Shown here: piece by piece, positions 9,027 to 17,634 of the stretch
Layout of the letters: every line of letters begins with the position of its first letter
How positions within the stretch are numbered: the first letter of the stretch is position 1
NCBI RefSeq assembly: GCF_014838715.1
Contig: NZ_CP061947.1
Coordinates: 558,001 to 622,000 of the forward strand
Length of the DNA stretch: 64,000 nt
Reading direction: 5' to 3'
From: Algoriphagus sp. Y33
Lineage (GTDB): Bacteria > Bacteroidota > Bacteroidia > Cytophagales > Cyclobacteriaceae
Notes under the pieces: model-generated
What the model saw: only the letters and a program-made list of their open reading frames with translations
What the model was told of the DNA's origin: nothing
Databases searched by the model: none
Made by a program: the position numbers and the translations under genes

Positions 9027-9166
9027 ATATCCCGCTCGATCTGCGCTTCTTTTCATCCCAAGGATGATCTGACTACACTCAGGCGGGGAGGAAGGCAAAA
9101 AAAATCATTAAATTTTAAGCTTTTACTTAAGTTAATCGTACTTAACAGAATTACGGTTGGTCAAAA

Positions 9167-9766
9167 ATGAGATCTATGCTAAACCTTATTCTCAAACATA
9201 CTTCAATTCTGGTCTTTTGTTGGATGATCTCTGGGGCTCTTTTTGCTCAGGACAAAATCGAGAGAGAGCTTCGTGTGGAGGAGAAAGTAGTTCCTAAAGA
9301 GGCAAGAGATTGGTTCTATGATGCTTTCGAAACTACAAAAAGACCAAAATGGTATCAGGAAATTTTCGAATCAGGTTATTCCTATGAAGCCAAATTCAAG
9401 TTAAAAGGTAAATTTTACAGTGTAGAATTTGACTCTTTGGGTTTGATTCAAGACGTAGAAATTGAGATAGATTATAATGAGCTTCCAAAGGAAGTTCAAA
9501 CTGGCTTGGATGATTATCTTTTGGATGATTATAAAAGTTCAGATATAAAACGAATTCAAATCCAATATTCTGGCAAACCGGATGATCTGGAAGATTTTTT
9601 TGATGAGAATAGTACAGAAGGAATCCTGACCCGCTTCGAAATAGAATTTATAGGTCTGGATGAGACTGGTGATTCGCAGCTATTTGAGGGCTTATTTTCT
9701 GACAAAGGCGATCTTATCATTAAACGCAAAATAGTCTTGGCACCTAGTGAAAACCTGCTGTTTTAA
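9167..9766 (+). CDS. Secreted protein of unknown function, PepSY-like pattern
   Basis: This is a 199-aa protein with a signal peptide ending at about ALFAQD. The mature part is acidic, with repeated KFYSVEFDSLGLIQDVEIEID-type strands that resemble the beta-hairpins of PepSY/DUF2874-like periplasmic proteins. No catalytic motif is visible. Its stop codon ends one base before the ATG of the next gene, so the two genes are translationally linked and probably act together in the envelope. Confidence 0.75.
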   Translation: MRSMLNLILKHTSILVFCWMISGALFAQDKIERELRVEEKVVPKEARDWFYDAFETTKRPKWYQEIFESGYSYEAKFKLKGKFYSVEFDSLGLIQDVEIEIDYNELPKEVQTGLDDYLLDDYKSSDIKRIQIQYSGKPDDLEDFFDENSTEGILTRFEIEFIGLDETGDSQLFEGLFSDKGDLIIKRKIVLAPSENLLF

Positions 9767-9767
9767 G

Positions 9768-10454
9768 ATGAGAAAGTTTTACTTGACTAGTTTACTGTTG
9801 CTTCTAAGTTTGGTCACTTCTTTTGCTCAGGACCGTCAGTTCTTTACGGGATTCTTCCCCGAAGCTGCACTAACTAAGAAACTTAAGAATGATCAAAAGA
9901 TAATTTTCAAAATTGAGCATCAGGATATTTTTTATAACAATTCCGGCGATCAAAAAGATGAATTGCAATTCACGCACTATAGGACGGACTTGATGGGTTT
10001 TTATGATTTCAAATTAAACCCCACAAAAAGTATCGCATTTGGAGTATTTCACAGAATTCAGGAGAAGGCAAATGCCAATCGGATTATTCAGCAATTTGCC
10101 GCAGTAAACCGGCTGAGAGGATTGAAACTGGCACATCGTTTTAGGACCGATCAAACGTTCACTAAAGGTGATCCCTTAGAAATCAGACTTCGGTACAGGC
10201 TGGCAACAGAAATTCCGCTTTCGGGTAGCACGTTAGACCCCGGTGAGCATTATTTGGTTTTATCTAATGAACCTATCTTTAGTCTTCAGGGAGGCGAGTT
10301 CGAAATCGAAAATCGCTTGGTATTCTCCGTTGGTGAACTGATCACTTCCAGTCAAAAACTCGAATGGAGTTTAGATTACCGTACCGATAAATTTATTCAG
10401 GAAGGTTTCCGAACTCGGCTATGGGCAAAGGTCGGGTATTTTTATAGTTTTTAA
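9768..10454 (+). CDS. DUF2490-like outer-membrane beta-barrel protein
   Basis: This is a 228-aa protein. I choose ATG 9768 because it gives a clean signal peptide (MRKFYLTSLLLLLS, cleavage after SFAQ) and lies directly after the upstream stop, whereas the GTG at 9747 would add seven residues and overlap it. The mature chain has alternating amphipathic strands and ends in an aromatic residue (YFYSF), both hallmarks of outer-membrane barrels. The layout resembles DUF2490 proteins. The partner 9167-9766 may be its periplasmic companion. Confidence 0.75.
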   Translation: MRKFYLTSLLLLLSLVTSFAQDRQFFTGFFPEAALTKKLKNDQKIIFKIEHQDIFYNNSGDQKDELQFTHYRTDLMGFYDFKLNPTKSIAFGVFHRIQEKANANRIIQQFAAVNRLRGLKLAHRFRTDQTFTKGDPLEIRLRYRLATEIPLSGSTLDPGEHYLVLSNEPIFSLQGGEFEIENRLVFSVGELITSSQKLEWSLDYRTDKFIQEGFRTRLWAKVGYFYSF

Positions 10455-10604
10455 CCCGAAATATGCATTAGCAATTCTATTACAGCCATTAATTGCTTCA
10501 AAATCAGCCATTACATTGCTGTTTTCGACTTCACCATAGCGGTGCTATGCCTCAGTCTCCAAACAGCCTGATTTTCTTGTAATTAATGCATAATCTGGGT
10601 TTAA
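10452..10604. repeat. MITE-like dispersed repeat, copy 2
   Basis: It shares about 120 bases with 861-1033 and begins with the same AACCCGAAATATGCATTAGC. It ends AATTAATGCATAATCTGGGTTT, the inverted counterpart. It starts at the stop codon of the barrel gene, and the left end may contribute that stop. Confidence 0.7.
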
Positions 10605-10619
10605 GCTTGGGCCAGCCTG

Positions 10620-10745
10620 TAGGGGGGCTGTGGAGGATGAGGTAGAACAGCCAATTGCAAATTGGTATGGATATTAGGGTGAAGTTACAAACTTCCCCCA
10701 GTGACACGGGCATTGTGACTACACCGAGTGGGGGCGATCGAAAAC
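10620..10745. repeat. Mosaic hairpin repeat, partial copy
   Basis: It contains the modules GAGGTAGAACAGCCAATTGC, CCAATTGCAAATTGG (palindromic), and the arms GGGTGAAGTT / AACTTCCCCC separated by ACA. These are followed by GTGACTACACCGAGTGGGGG. The same ordered modules occur at 14.4-15.3, 18.2-18.9, 21.0-21.4, 37.7-38.1 and 45.8 kb. Confidence 0.75.
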
Positions 10746-10860
10746 CTTCCTGGGAAATTTTGGCAAAGATGTCTTTGGCGCTGGGATTGGATTTTAAGGT
10801 AATCCTAAATCAATAAATACTACAAGAATCTACCTGAAGTACGGCTGTGTAAGATAAGAT

Positions 10861-11397
10861 TTATACTTCAACCTCCCTACACTCATACTCCCCCCACTTC
10901 TTCACTGGTAGCCGACTCCCGGCTTTTAGCACTCGCTGTATAAAATCATCACAGTCTGACTCGGTGAGTTGTCCCTTCTTGACTGCTTGGCAGAGAAAGT
11001 CCATGGTTGTCAGATAGGTGATGTGATGCATTTTGCAGTAGCTGGCGATATCTTTGAGGTTGCTACTGGCTAGGATGTTTTCAGAATAACGGACTACTGC
11101 TAAACAAGCGGATTCACCATCTCCTTTAAACATCAATTTTTTGATGTGTAGGTATTCCTTTTTGATTTCAGGCTGGTCCTCAGGAAATGGGATTTGCTCG
11201 ATCAGTTTAAATTTCAAAAGATTATCTACCTCGGTTTTCTTTCCAGGCATGCGGGAGATTTCTGCATATACCTTATCCAGTACTTTGATAGGATAAGGAT
11301 AGATGCTTGGAAGCAAAAGAATCTGGCCTCCCGTAATAAAGTGAGAAAGAACATCAGCATCGATCAATATGATTCTTTCAGTCTTCCTCGTTCCCAT
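10861..11397 (-). CDS. PIN-domain-like protein
   Basis: This is a 178-aa protein with a PIN-like acidic pattern: IDADVLSHF near residue 12, GDGESACLAVVRY near residue 92, and SSNLKDIASYC and LTTMDFL near residues 110-130. PIN domains are Mg-dependent ribonucleases and are common VapC-type toxins. It is the last gene of a minus-strand trio. Its start overlaps the ImmA gene by 20 bases, so it is translationally coupled. A role as the toxic effector controlled by the XRE/ImmA pair is inference. Confidence 0.75.
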   Translation of the reverse strand: MGTRKTERIILIDADVLSHFITGGQILLLPSIYPYPIKVLDKVYAEISRMPGKKTEVDNLLKFKLIEQIPFPEDQPEIKKEYLHIKKLMFKGDGESACLAVVRYSENILASSNLKDIASYCKMHHITYLTTMDFLCQAVKKGQLTESDCDDFIQRVLKAGSRLPVKKWGEYECREVEV

Positions 11398-12112
11398 TTG
11401 TTCCTAATTCCGATAAGTCCACCCCTAAGTCCTCTAAAAGACCATAATAATGAGATTCAGAAATACTGTCTTGTTCATATAGCTTCCTTGCCAAATTTCC
11501 GTAATCTCCAATAACTTCGCTCGATTCATCTTTCTCATAAAGTTTTATAGAAATACCATGTTTCATGGCGCTAGCTCGGACGTTTATTTTGTATTCCTCC
11601 GCTTGAGTCTTGTCGATGAGCTTGAGTTTTACTAAACGATTTAAAAGAGCTCTTCTGGAACAGGAAAAGTATTGTTCAATAGTTAATACAGTGGAAAGGC
11701 TGACCTTTGATTTTGCCAGTTCCGAATCGGGTACCATCGCCAAAATACCCTCTTCCGGGATTAATAATTTGGCGGCGAATATATCGGCGTTGTATTCTTC
11801 TTTATCTCTCTTGTTGAATAAGCCCACATGACAGATTTGGGATTCAAAGTTTTGCTGTATATAAAGATGATACAGCTCATGGCAAATTGTAAAATGCTGA
11901 TGTCCCAGCGTTCTGGCGGTATTGATCAGCATAAAGCGGTTGTTTTTACCGACTTTAATGGCCATTCCCGAAATATCCATCTCTAGGGGTCTAAAGACGG
12001 CTAAAACTCCAAGTTTGCGCAATAGGCTTTTTAAATGGATACTTTCCTTGTTGCTGTAGCCTAGTTTCGTTCGGAACTGGGTGGCATATTTTTCAAGAAC
12101 TAGCTGATTCAT
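11378..12112 (-). CDS. ImmA/IrrE-family metallopeptidase
   Basis: This is a 244-aa protein with the zinc-protease motif HELYH at residues 78-82 (TICHELYHLYIQ). A downstream YNADIFAAKLLIPEE supplies the third ligand region typical of ImmA/IrrE (COG2856). Family members cleave HTH repressors to switch on mobile elements or stress genes. It overlaps both neighbours (20 bases with the XRE gene upstream and 20 with the PIN gene downstream), so the three are one operon. The expected substrate is the adjacent XRE protein (inference). Confidence 0.92.
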   Translation of the reverse strand: MNQLVLEKYATQFRTKLGYSNKESIHLKSLLRKLGVLAVFRPLEMDISGMAIKVGKNNRFMLINTARTLGHQHFTICHELYHLYIQQNFESQICHVGLFNKRDKEEYNADIFAAKLLIPEEGILAMVPDSELAKSKVSLSTVLTIEQYFSCSRRALLNRLVKLKLIDKTQAEEYKINVRASAMKHGISIKLYEKDESSEVIGDYGNLARKLYEQDSISESHYYGLLEDLGVDLSELGTNGNEED

Positions 12113-12449
12113 TTTCCAAAAGTGATTTCATGCTTAGATAATTTCGGACTATCTTTTTGAACTTGGCTATTTGCTCCAGATCTGAAGGGTTGATGTTTTC
12201 AGCTCTAAAGGCCAGCGCTAAATTCACTTGGGCTAAATCAAGGTTTTCTTCATACAAATCATATTCATCTACACCGTATAGATTTGCCAAAGGTGCCATT
12301 AGGGTAGAAGGAATTGATCTACTGCCTGTCTCATAATAGCTCAATTCCTCCCGATTGATATGGAGGTATTCTGCGACCTGCTCTTGGGTAAAACCAAGCT
12401 TTTTCCGAAGGTCTTGTAAGTTTCTTCCGATGGTGTTGTCCTGATTCAT
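12093..12449 (-). CDS. XRE-family HTH regulator
   Basis: This is a 118-aa protein with an N-terminal Cro/CI helix-turn-helix (residues ~6-60, LRKKLGFTQEQVAEYLHINR and ELSYYETGSRSIP). The C-terminal tail is helical. It is the first gene of the XRE-ImmA-PIN operon and probably the antitoxin or repressor. It faces the divergent XRE-ImmA fusion gene across a 150-base region with tandem TAACTTTG boxes that it may bind. Confidence 0.9.
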   Translation of the reverse strand: MNQDNTIGRNLQDLRKKLGFTQEQVAEYLHINREELSYYETGSRSIPSTLMAPLANLYGVDEYDLYEENLDLAQVNLALAFRAENINPSDLEQIAKFKKIVRNYLSMKSLLENESASS

Positions 12450-12600
12450 AGCGTGTTTGTTTAAAAAATTATGTTACAAAGTTACAAAGTTACAGAACTA
12501 ATAAAAATAAATGTAACAAATTAAATGTGTGGGCTTACCTTACTTCAGTTGACACACATCTTTATAAAAAGTAAATTTGTCAACCAAGTTCTCTATAAAA
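12450..12600. promoter_or_regulatory. Divergent promoter region with tandem -7 boxes
   Basis: On the plus strand TTG (12549-12551), 20 bases, and TAAATTTG (12572-12579) form a consensus Bacteroidota promoter for the ATG at 12601. On the minus strand TAACTTTG occurs twice in tandem (plus coordinates 12477-12484 and 12485-12492) upstream of the XRE gene. The tandem 8-bp repeat (TTACAAAG on plus) is both a -7 candidate and a likely operator. Confidence 0.65.
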
Positions 12601-13680
12601 ATGAATTCCGAAAATAAAAGAAGATTGAACTATTTCGCCCAACGCCTTAAGTCAGCACGCTTGATGAATGGACTTTCATTGCAAGGCTTGGCTGACAAAA
12701 TCGATAACCGTGTCACCAAACAATCCCTAAGCAAATACGAGCAAGGAAAGGTGGTGCCGGATAGCACTATGATCGGGATCTTGTCGGAAGCACTGCAGGT
12801 AAGACCTGATTACTTTCATGCTTCTACTGCGGTGGAGTTTGGAGAGATAGAGTTCCCCAAGCTTCAGGACTCCCCGGCCAAAGAACGGGTTCGGATAGTG
12901 GAGATAGTCAAAGATGAGCTACGGCGATACCTGGAGCTGGAGGAAATCCTGGGGATAGAAACTGCCTTTCATAATCCCCTCGCGGAGCTAACTATTAGTT
13001 CTCAAGAAGATATTGAGCATGCTGGAGAAAAGCTAAGAGACGAGTGGGAGCTGGGTAGGGGAGCCGTAGCCAATGTGATAGAGCTGTTGGAAGATCAGCA
13101 TATTAAGGTGCTGGAACTGGAATCTTCAGAAGAATTTGATGGCTTTTCTACTTGGGTTAATGATAACCGTATTCCGCTGATCGTATTGAATAAAGCAAAA
13201 TTCAAAGATAAGTTGGATAGAAAGCGCTTTACTGCTTTTCATGAACTGGCTCATTTGCTTTTGAAGGTCAATCACCTGCCGGAAAAGCAAAAAGAAAAGT
13301 TTTGTCATGCTTTTGCCACTGCCATGCTTATCTCAAAGGATACCTTGCAAAAAGAACTCGGCGGAAAAAGGAGCAAATTGTCCATCCAGGAATTAACTGC
13401 GATAAAGCAGCAATACGGAATCTCTATGCAGGCTTTAGTGTACCGTGCAAAAGATCTCGGACTGATCTCCGATAATTACTTGAGGCAGTTTTATGTGACC
13501 TTTACCCAGTTGGGCTATAGAGTCAATGAGCCGGTGGAATACGAAGGGGCAGAGCATTCCAACCGTTTTTCACAACTGTTGTTTAGAGCACTTGCCGAGA
13601 ACTTCATTTCAGTAATTAAAGCGGCATCCTTAAAAAATCAGAAGCTGGCCCAGTTCAGAAAAGAGAATCTTGTTTTCTGA
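12601..13680 (+). CDS. XRE-ImmA/IrrE fusion protein
   Basis: This is a 359-aa protein carrying an N-terminal Cro/CI HTH (residues ~10-68, LSLQGLADKI and LSKYEQGKVVP) and an ImmA/IrrE peptidase domain with HELAH at residues 214-218 (FTAFHELAHLLL). The TTG at 12577 would extend it by eight residues but lies inside the -7 box TAAATTTG, so the ATG at 12601 is the real start. Fusions of regulator and peptidase are known in COG2856 and combine DNA binding with regulated proteolysis. It is divergent from the XRE-ImmA-PIN operon. Confidence 0.92.
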   Translation: MNSENKRRLNYFAQRLKSARLMNGLSLQGLADKIDNRVTKQSLSKYEQGKVVPDSTMIGILSEALQVRPDYFHASTAVEFGEIEFPKLQDSPAKERVRIVEIVKDELRRYLELEEILGIETAFHNPLAELTISSQEDIEHAGEKLRDEWELGRGAVANVIELLEDQHIKVLELESSEEFDGFSTWVNDNRIPLIVLNKAKFKDKLDRKRFTAFHELAHLLLKVNHLPEKQKEKFCHAFATAMLISKDTLQKELGGKRSKLSIQELTAIKQQYGISMQALVYRAKDLGLISDNYLRQFYVTFTQLGYRVNEPVEYEGAEHSNRFSQLLFRALAENFISVIKAASLKNQKLAQFRKENLVF

Positions 13681-13700
13681 TCGACCAAAAAACACTGCAT

Positions 13701-13913
13701 TTAAATTCTGTTCTGCTTGGTGAGTTGGAATGCACGGATTTTCTTTTCCGATTCCACAATTATGCCTATTTCAGGGAAATCGGCCAATAGGTCTAAAAAA
13801 CTTTTAGTACGCTTCTCAAATTGCACCCCTACACTTGTTCCCCAGGTTTCTATTAGGTAATCTACAATCTGATGGAAGTTTTTAAGGGCAGTCTTGGATA
13901 CTACTACCTTCAT
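13701..13913 (-). CDS. ParE/RelE-like toxin, short at the C terminus
   Basis: This is a 70-aa protein matching the N-terminal two-thirds of ParE/RelE-family toxins: KTALKNFHQIVDYLIETWG, then FLDLLADFPEIG, then FQLTKQNRI. Family members are about 95-100 aa, and the last strands that normally follow the LTKQ segment are missing. The gene stops 20 bases from the convergent XRE-ImmA stop, consistent with truncation at a junction. Its start overlaps the antitoxin stop. It may be inactive as a gyrase poison. Confidence 0.8.
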   Translation of the reverse strand: MKVVVSKTALKNFHQIVDYLIETWGTSVGVQFEKRTKSFLDLLADFPEIGIIVESEKKIRAFQLTKQNRI

Positions 13914-14143
13914 TAGAGCAAACGAAACAGCTGATCTTTTACTACTAGATTTTTCTCCTCTTCAGATTCCTGATAAGCATCAAGAACTTCTTGTCTTTGT
14001 GCCGGGGTGAGATCGCTCCACATATCTCCGGAAGCAGAATCCTTTCGTTTGGAAAGAAATTCCAATAAGGATTCTAAGAGTTCATCATTTTGGATATCTT
14101 CCACCAACTTGATGATATTGGATTTTAGTTCGACAGTTGACAT
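13913..14143 (-). CDS. Antitoxin partner of the ParE/RelE-like toxin
   Basis: This is a 76-aa acidic helical protein (ELKSNIIKLVEDIQNDELLE) followed by an MWSDLTPAQRQEVLDAYQESE segment typical of the small antitoxins paired with ParE/RelE toxins in Bacteroidota. The stop overlaps the toxin start by one base, the classical antitoxin-toxin order. It appears intact even though the toxin is short. Confidence 0.8.
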   Translation of the reverse strand: MSTVELKSNIIKLVEDIQNDELLESLLEFLSKRKDSASGDMWSDLTPAQRQEVLDAYQESEEEKNLVVKDQLFRLL

Positions 14144-14429
14144 GGCTAAATGTTAGTGCAAATGTTTGTAATGTTAAGCTAATAAACGAACTGGCAGAAT
14201 CAAAGTTCCAATGCGAATTTTAGTTCTTTTTCCCTGATTGATGAAGGGGCTGCCTGCCTGGGCAATGCTGGTGTACTTCGTCACCTTTATTTTATAGCAG
14301 GCTTGATTGGCTGTTGGGATTGTTAGTTCCCTAAAAAAGCAAAGGACATGCCCTGGGGCCCTGTTTTAGTGGAGTGATATAAAGTAAATGACACTCCTTC
14401 ACAAGTAGAAAATAGAGCCAAACCAATCA
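14144..14429. other. Gene-free stretch
   Basis: No gene or clear structured repeat was recognised between the antitoxin start and the mosaic repeat. The promoter of the antitoxin-toxin pair should lie just beyond 14143 on the minus strand, but no clear boxes were identified. Confidence 0.4.
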
Positions 14430-15310
14430 CCCGCATCACAGATCTGGAACAGGATCATAAGACTCACTTTCTATTTTTTTCTTTAAGCGTGAACAGAGCG
14501 ATGCAGATAATTCCGCTGACCACCCTCAAGAACCGCAAATACCCCTCGATATCCTCCCATTTCCTCAAAAAATACCCTGTACAGGGTATGTGCTGGTATC
14601 ATTTTATTCCTTTTCTTGCATAAGCCTTTTAGTTTTTGAAAACAACCAACCTACTTCTTACTCTTTAGCCCATTTGGAGCAGGATCAATCGCCCTCTCCT
14701 AAAGGAGAGGGAGGGGTGAGGTAGAACAACCAACTTTTATCACCCATCCGGGCTTAAACCCGAAAACCACCAAACACCTTTTGATGCTGATATCCCGATG
14801 ATAGCAGAGCCAATTGCCTCCTCTTTCAGGAGGGGGATGGGAGGAGTTAGGAAAGCCAATTGCAAATTGGTATGAATAGAAGGAGCTAACGAGTCCGCCA
14901 TATACTGGTTAGGAATAGCCTAATTCAAAGCACTCACTGCCAAACTCTAAATGATGATTGGATCGAAGTGTGTCTTTTGTAAAATTTATGTAATCAGATA
15001 ATTTCAGCATCCCATTAATTATCGTTAAAGGTCTATTTCCAAAACAAACAAGTAATTAATAGTTATAGCCAACTTCTCTTCTAGCTTGCCGGGCTTAAAT
15101 CCGGGAACCATCAAACACCTTTTGAAACTGACATCTGGAGGATAATACAAAACGACCGTCTTCTTTTAAAGGAGAAAGCTTGTCCAGCGAAGCGTATCGG
15201 GAGTCGGAATGAGGTAGTGAAAGCCAATTACAATTTGAAAAGAATACTCGGGTGAAATTACAAATCCCACCCTGATTCAACTTGAATTGACTACTCCCCG
15301 TGGGGATAAT
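14430..15310. repeat. Mosaic hairpin repeat, long compound copy
   Basis: Modules in order are GATCTGGAACAGGATC (14444), the palindrome TACCCTGTACAGGGTA (~14573), ACCAACCTACTTCTTACTCT (~14645), the CCCTCTCCT / AGGAGAGGG hairpin (~14692), AGCCAATTGCAAATTGGT (~14856), a 242-bp block 14898-15139, and a final GGGTGAAATTACAAATCCCACCC-like arm (~15250). The block 14898-15139 recurs in direct orientation at 18534-18768. Short open frames here are fortuitous. Confidence 0.8.
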
Positions 15311-15514
15311 AGCAAAGGAACTGAAATTTATACCCATGTGAGCAAGAAAAGTCTCCAAAAGTAAAAGGTTCATTTGATGACCCTTAAAATAAACGATACC
15401 AAAGATATGCATATGCCCCCTTTTTTGGGTAGATATGTGTACGAAAGGTTTATGAATAAATGAGTTAGTGGCAAGCATAAGGCAACCGCAACGCAAACAT
15501 AAAAACAATAAAAT

Positions 15515-16588
15515 ATGGACATAAAAATAACAATGCTCGATGTTAAAGACGGTGATGCTATCATCGTTGAGTTAAAGAAATCTAACAAGGAGTTGGTTAT
15601 GGTAATTGACGGTGGAGAACCTAATTATTACAAGGCTAAAGTGAAACCTCAATTGGAAGCCATTTTAAAGATACATAATAAGAAAGCCCCCGACATTGTT
15701 GTTTGCACACATTACGATAGCGACCATATTGGTGGCTTAATTCCATTAATCGAAGACTACATTTCAGACATTAAAGAGGTTTGGGTGCATAGAACCCCTG
15801 AATTACTCAAAGGTTTTATTGAGAAAGCAATTCTACTGAGCGGACAATTTAAACATAACACATTCAACAACATTGAAGCATTTAAAAGTTCGGGGGAATT
15901 AAATAAGCTTTTTGAAAGCTACGAACAGCCTCAAAAGTCAATCATTGAGGAAAAGACGAATTTAATTATTGAATCATTACCACAGTTAAAGAAACTAATT
16001 GACTTGATTCCTCCTTCAAAACTCAATGAAGTTTTTTACAAACAAAGACCTTTGGTTGACTGGCAAGAAATAGTTGTATTAGGGCCAACAAAAGAATATT
16101 ACTCTTCACTTTTTCCAAGCACAAAGTCATTCGAACAATTCATTATTGAAGAGTCTTTAGACTTGGAGACTTTCCCTATAGAAAAAGGAAAAAATCGAAT
16201 GTTAGAATTAGCAGGGACGAAGCCCTGCGACATTCTAAAAACAGACGGACAAACAAGGTTGACTGCAACCAATAAGGCTAGTATCATATTAGCGATTGAC
16301 AAAGAAGATAAAAGATACTTGTTTACAGGTGATGCAGGTATAGAATCATTTAAGTCAATTCCTGACTGGGAAACAGAACTTGAAAATCTATTTTTTCTCA
16401 AAATTCCGCATCACGCCAGCGACAATAACATTTCAAAAGAATTGATAGAATTAATGCGGCCAGAATACGCTTACAACACAGGTTTTAAATATCAAGACGA
16501 TGCAGTTCTGAAATGTTTAGAACAAAAGGATAGAAACAAATCTGTAAAAACAACCAAAACTGATGGGGATTTAATTTTTGATAAATAA
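15515..16588 (+). CDS. MBL-fold metallohydrolase (ComEC-like)
   Basis: This is a 357-aa metallo-beta-lactamase-fold protein. The zinc motif HxxxDH is visible as THYDSDHIGGL near residue 68. LFTGDAGIESF near residue 270 and IPHHASDNN near residue 296 supply the remaining ligands, the pattern of ComEC/Rec2-type MBL domains. The enzyme is probably a nuclease or phosphodiesterase. It has no signal peptide. It heads a three-gene plus-strand set (spacings of 11 and 3 bases) bracketed by the 240-bp direct repeat. Similar MBL proteins are found in defence-like cassettes. Confidence 0.88.
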   Translation: MDIKITMLDVKDGDAIIVELKKSNKELVMVIDGGEPNYYKAKVKPQLEAILKIHNKKAPDIVVCTHYDSDHIGGLIPLIEDYISDIKEVWVHRTPELLKGFIEKAILLSGQFKHNTFNNIEAFKSSGELNKLFESYEQPQKSIIEEKTNLIIESLPQLKKLIDLIPPSKLNEVFYKQRPLVDWQEIVVLGPTKEYYSSLFPSTKSFEQFIIEESLDLETFPIEKGKNRMLELAGTKPCDILKTDGQTRLTATNKASIILAIDKEDKRYLFTGDAGIESFKSIPDWETELENLFFLKIPHHASDNNISKELIELMRPEYAYNTGFKYQDDAVLKCLEQKDRNKSVKTTKTDGDLIFDK

Positions 16589-16599
16589 AAAAAAGAAAG

Positions 16600-16833
16600 A
16601 TGAAAAAAATAATTTACTACTGGCTAAACTTTAGACCAGGTGGAAATGGAAGAATCATTTTCCGTGTAGACGGTGAAGCTCAAAATCGTTTTATTGATTT
16701 ATCACCTACTGACTTTTCTGCTATTGCGGCTGTTTTGTCGCAAAAACGAATTACATATGACACTGCTTCGAATACATTTGTGTCATTTGATGATGATCAC
16801 TTACCATTAACCGAAGAACATTTAATAGCATAG
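16600..16833 (+). CDS. Small protein of unknown function, MBL cassette
   Basis: This is a 77-aa protein without a recognised domain. Its composition is balanced and it reads like a real compact domain (IYYWLNFRPGGNGRIIFRVD and FSAIAAVLSQKRITYD). It lies 11 bases after the MBL gene and 3 bases before the lipoprotein gene, so it is very likely co-translated with both. It could be a small partner of the MBL enzyme. Confidence 0.7.
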   Translation: MKKIIYYWLNFRPGGNGRIIFRVDGEAQNRFIDLSPTDFSAIAAVLSQKRITYDTASNTFVSFDDDHLPLTEEHLIA

Positions 16834-16836
16834 ATT

Positions 16837-17634
16837 ATGAAAAGCAAAACTCTTCTTGTATTAGTATTTTCTCTGCTTTTTGCTTCGTGTATTGAACAGA
16901 AATACATTTTCAAAAACAACGTAATATCAACTATCCAAACTACGGAGAAGGACGGAATCCTTACTGATAGCCTTCACATTAACAAAGTAAAAACACCTTT
17001 TACCAGCAAAATAGAAACAAAGGGAGATTACATAGTTTTAAATTCAGTAAACACTAATAATCTTACTAAAGTCAGTTCAATAAAATTGACAGGAGCACCA
17101 ACAGGAACTAAAAAAGACTTTGTAGGTAAATACTATTATCCCGAACTTGAAATACAAGCTACTATAAAAAAGCTGACTTATTTTGATACAAAACCAGTAT
17201 TACAGGGGATATCCATTCCTCTAAAAATTAGACCTAAACTCACAGCCCCTGCCCTTTTGGATTCATTCCCTTCTCAAGCTGAAACGGGGTTTAATATTGC
17301 TTTGGCAGGTGGATGGAAATTCAACATAAATTCGTATAGTTCTAAAAAAGACTTATTCGGTAAAAACATAAGACAGTTTTCATTAACGCCAGGCTGGCTT
17401 TTGGGAGCTGGAGCAGCTGATTTAACTAAAGACAATACAAGAAACCCCATTATAGATTTTAAGCGGAAAGCAGCAATTATTTCGACAGGTGGGTTTATAA
17501 TGCTCGGTTACAATACTATAAACTTTGGTTACTCATTCGGATGGGACTTTGCAACAGGCGAAGGTCATAAAGGGTGGTTATATCAAGGACAATTATGGCA
17601 CGGAATAACAATAGGATTTGATATAATTAAGTAA
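16837..17634 (+). CDS. Putative lipoprotein of unknown function, MBL cassette
   Basis: This is a 265-aa protein with a lipoprotein signal: a hydrophobic LLVLVFSLLFAS followed by Cys18. The C-terminal half has amphipathic strands with Gly/aromatic alternation (FIMLGYNTINFGYSFGWDF), suggesting a small barrel-like domain at the membrane. It ends the MBL cassette. The family was not recognised. Confidence 0.7.
   Translation: MKSKTLLVLVFSLLFASCIEQKYIFKNNVISTIQTTEKDGILTDSLHINKVKTPFTSKIETKGDYIVLNSVNTNNLTKVSSIKLTGAPTGTKKDFVGKYYYPELEIQATIKKLTYFDTKPVLQGISIPLKIRPKLTAPALLDSFPSQAETGFNIALAGGWKFNINSYSSKKDLFGKNIRQFSLTPGWLLGAGAADLTKDNTRNPIIDFKRKAAIISTGGFIMLGYNTINFGYSFGWDFATGEGHKGWLYQGQLWHGITIGFDIIK

Noticed and set aside
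9747..9767. GTG start extending the DUF2490-like protein
   Set aside because: The ATG at 9768 directly follows the upstream stop and gives a proper signal peptide.
12577..12600. TTG start for the XRE-ImmA fusion
   Set aside because: It falls inside the -7 box TAAATTTG; the message should begin downstream of it.
15095..15588. Overlapping minus-strand open frames before the MBL gene
   Set aside because: They run through the mosaic repeat and antisense to the MBL start, with no family resemblance.
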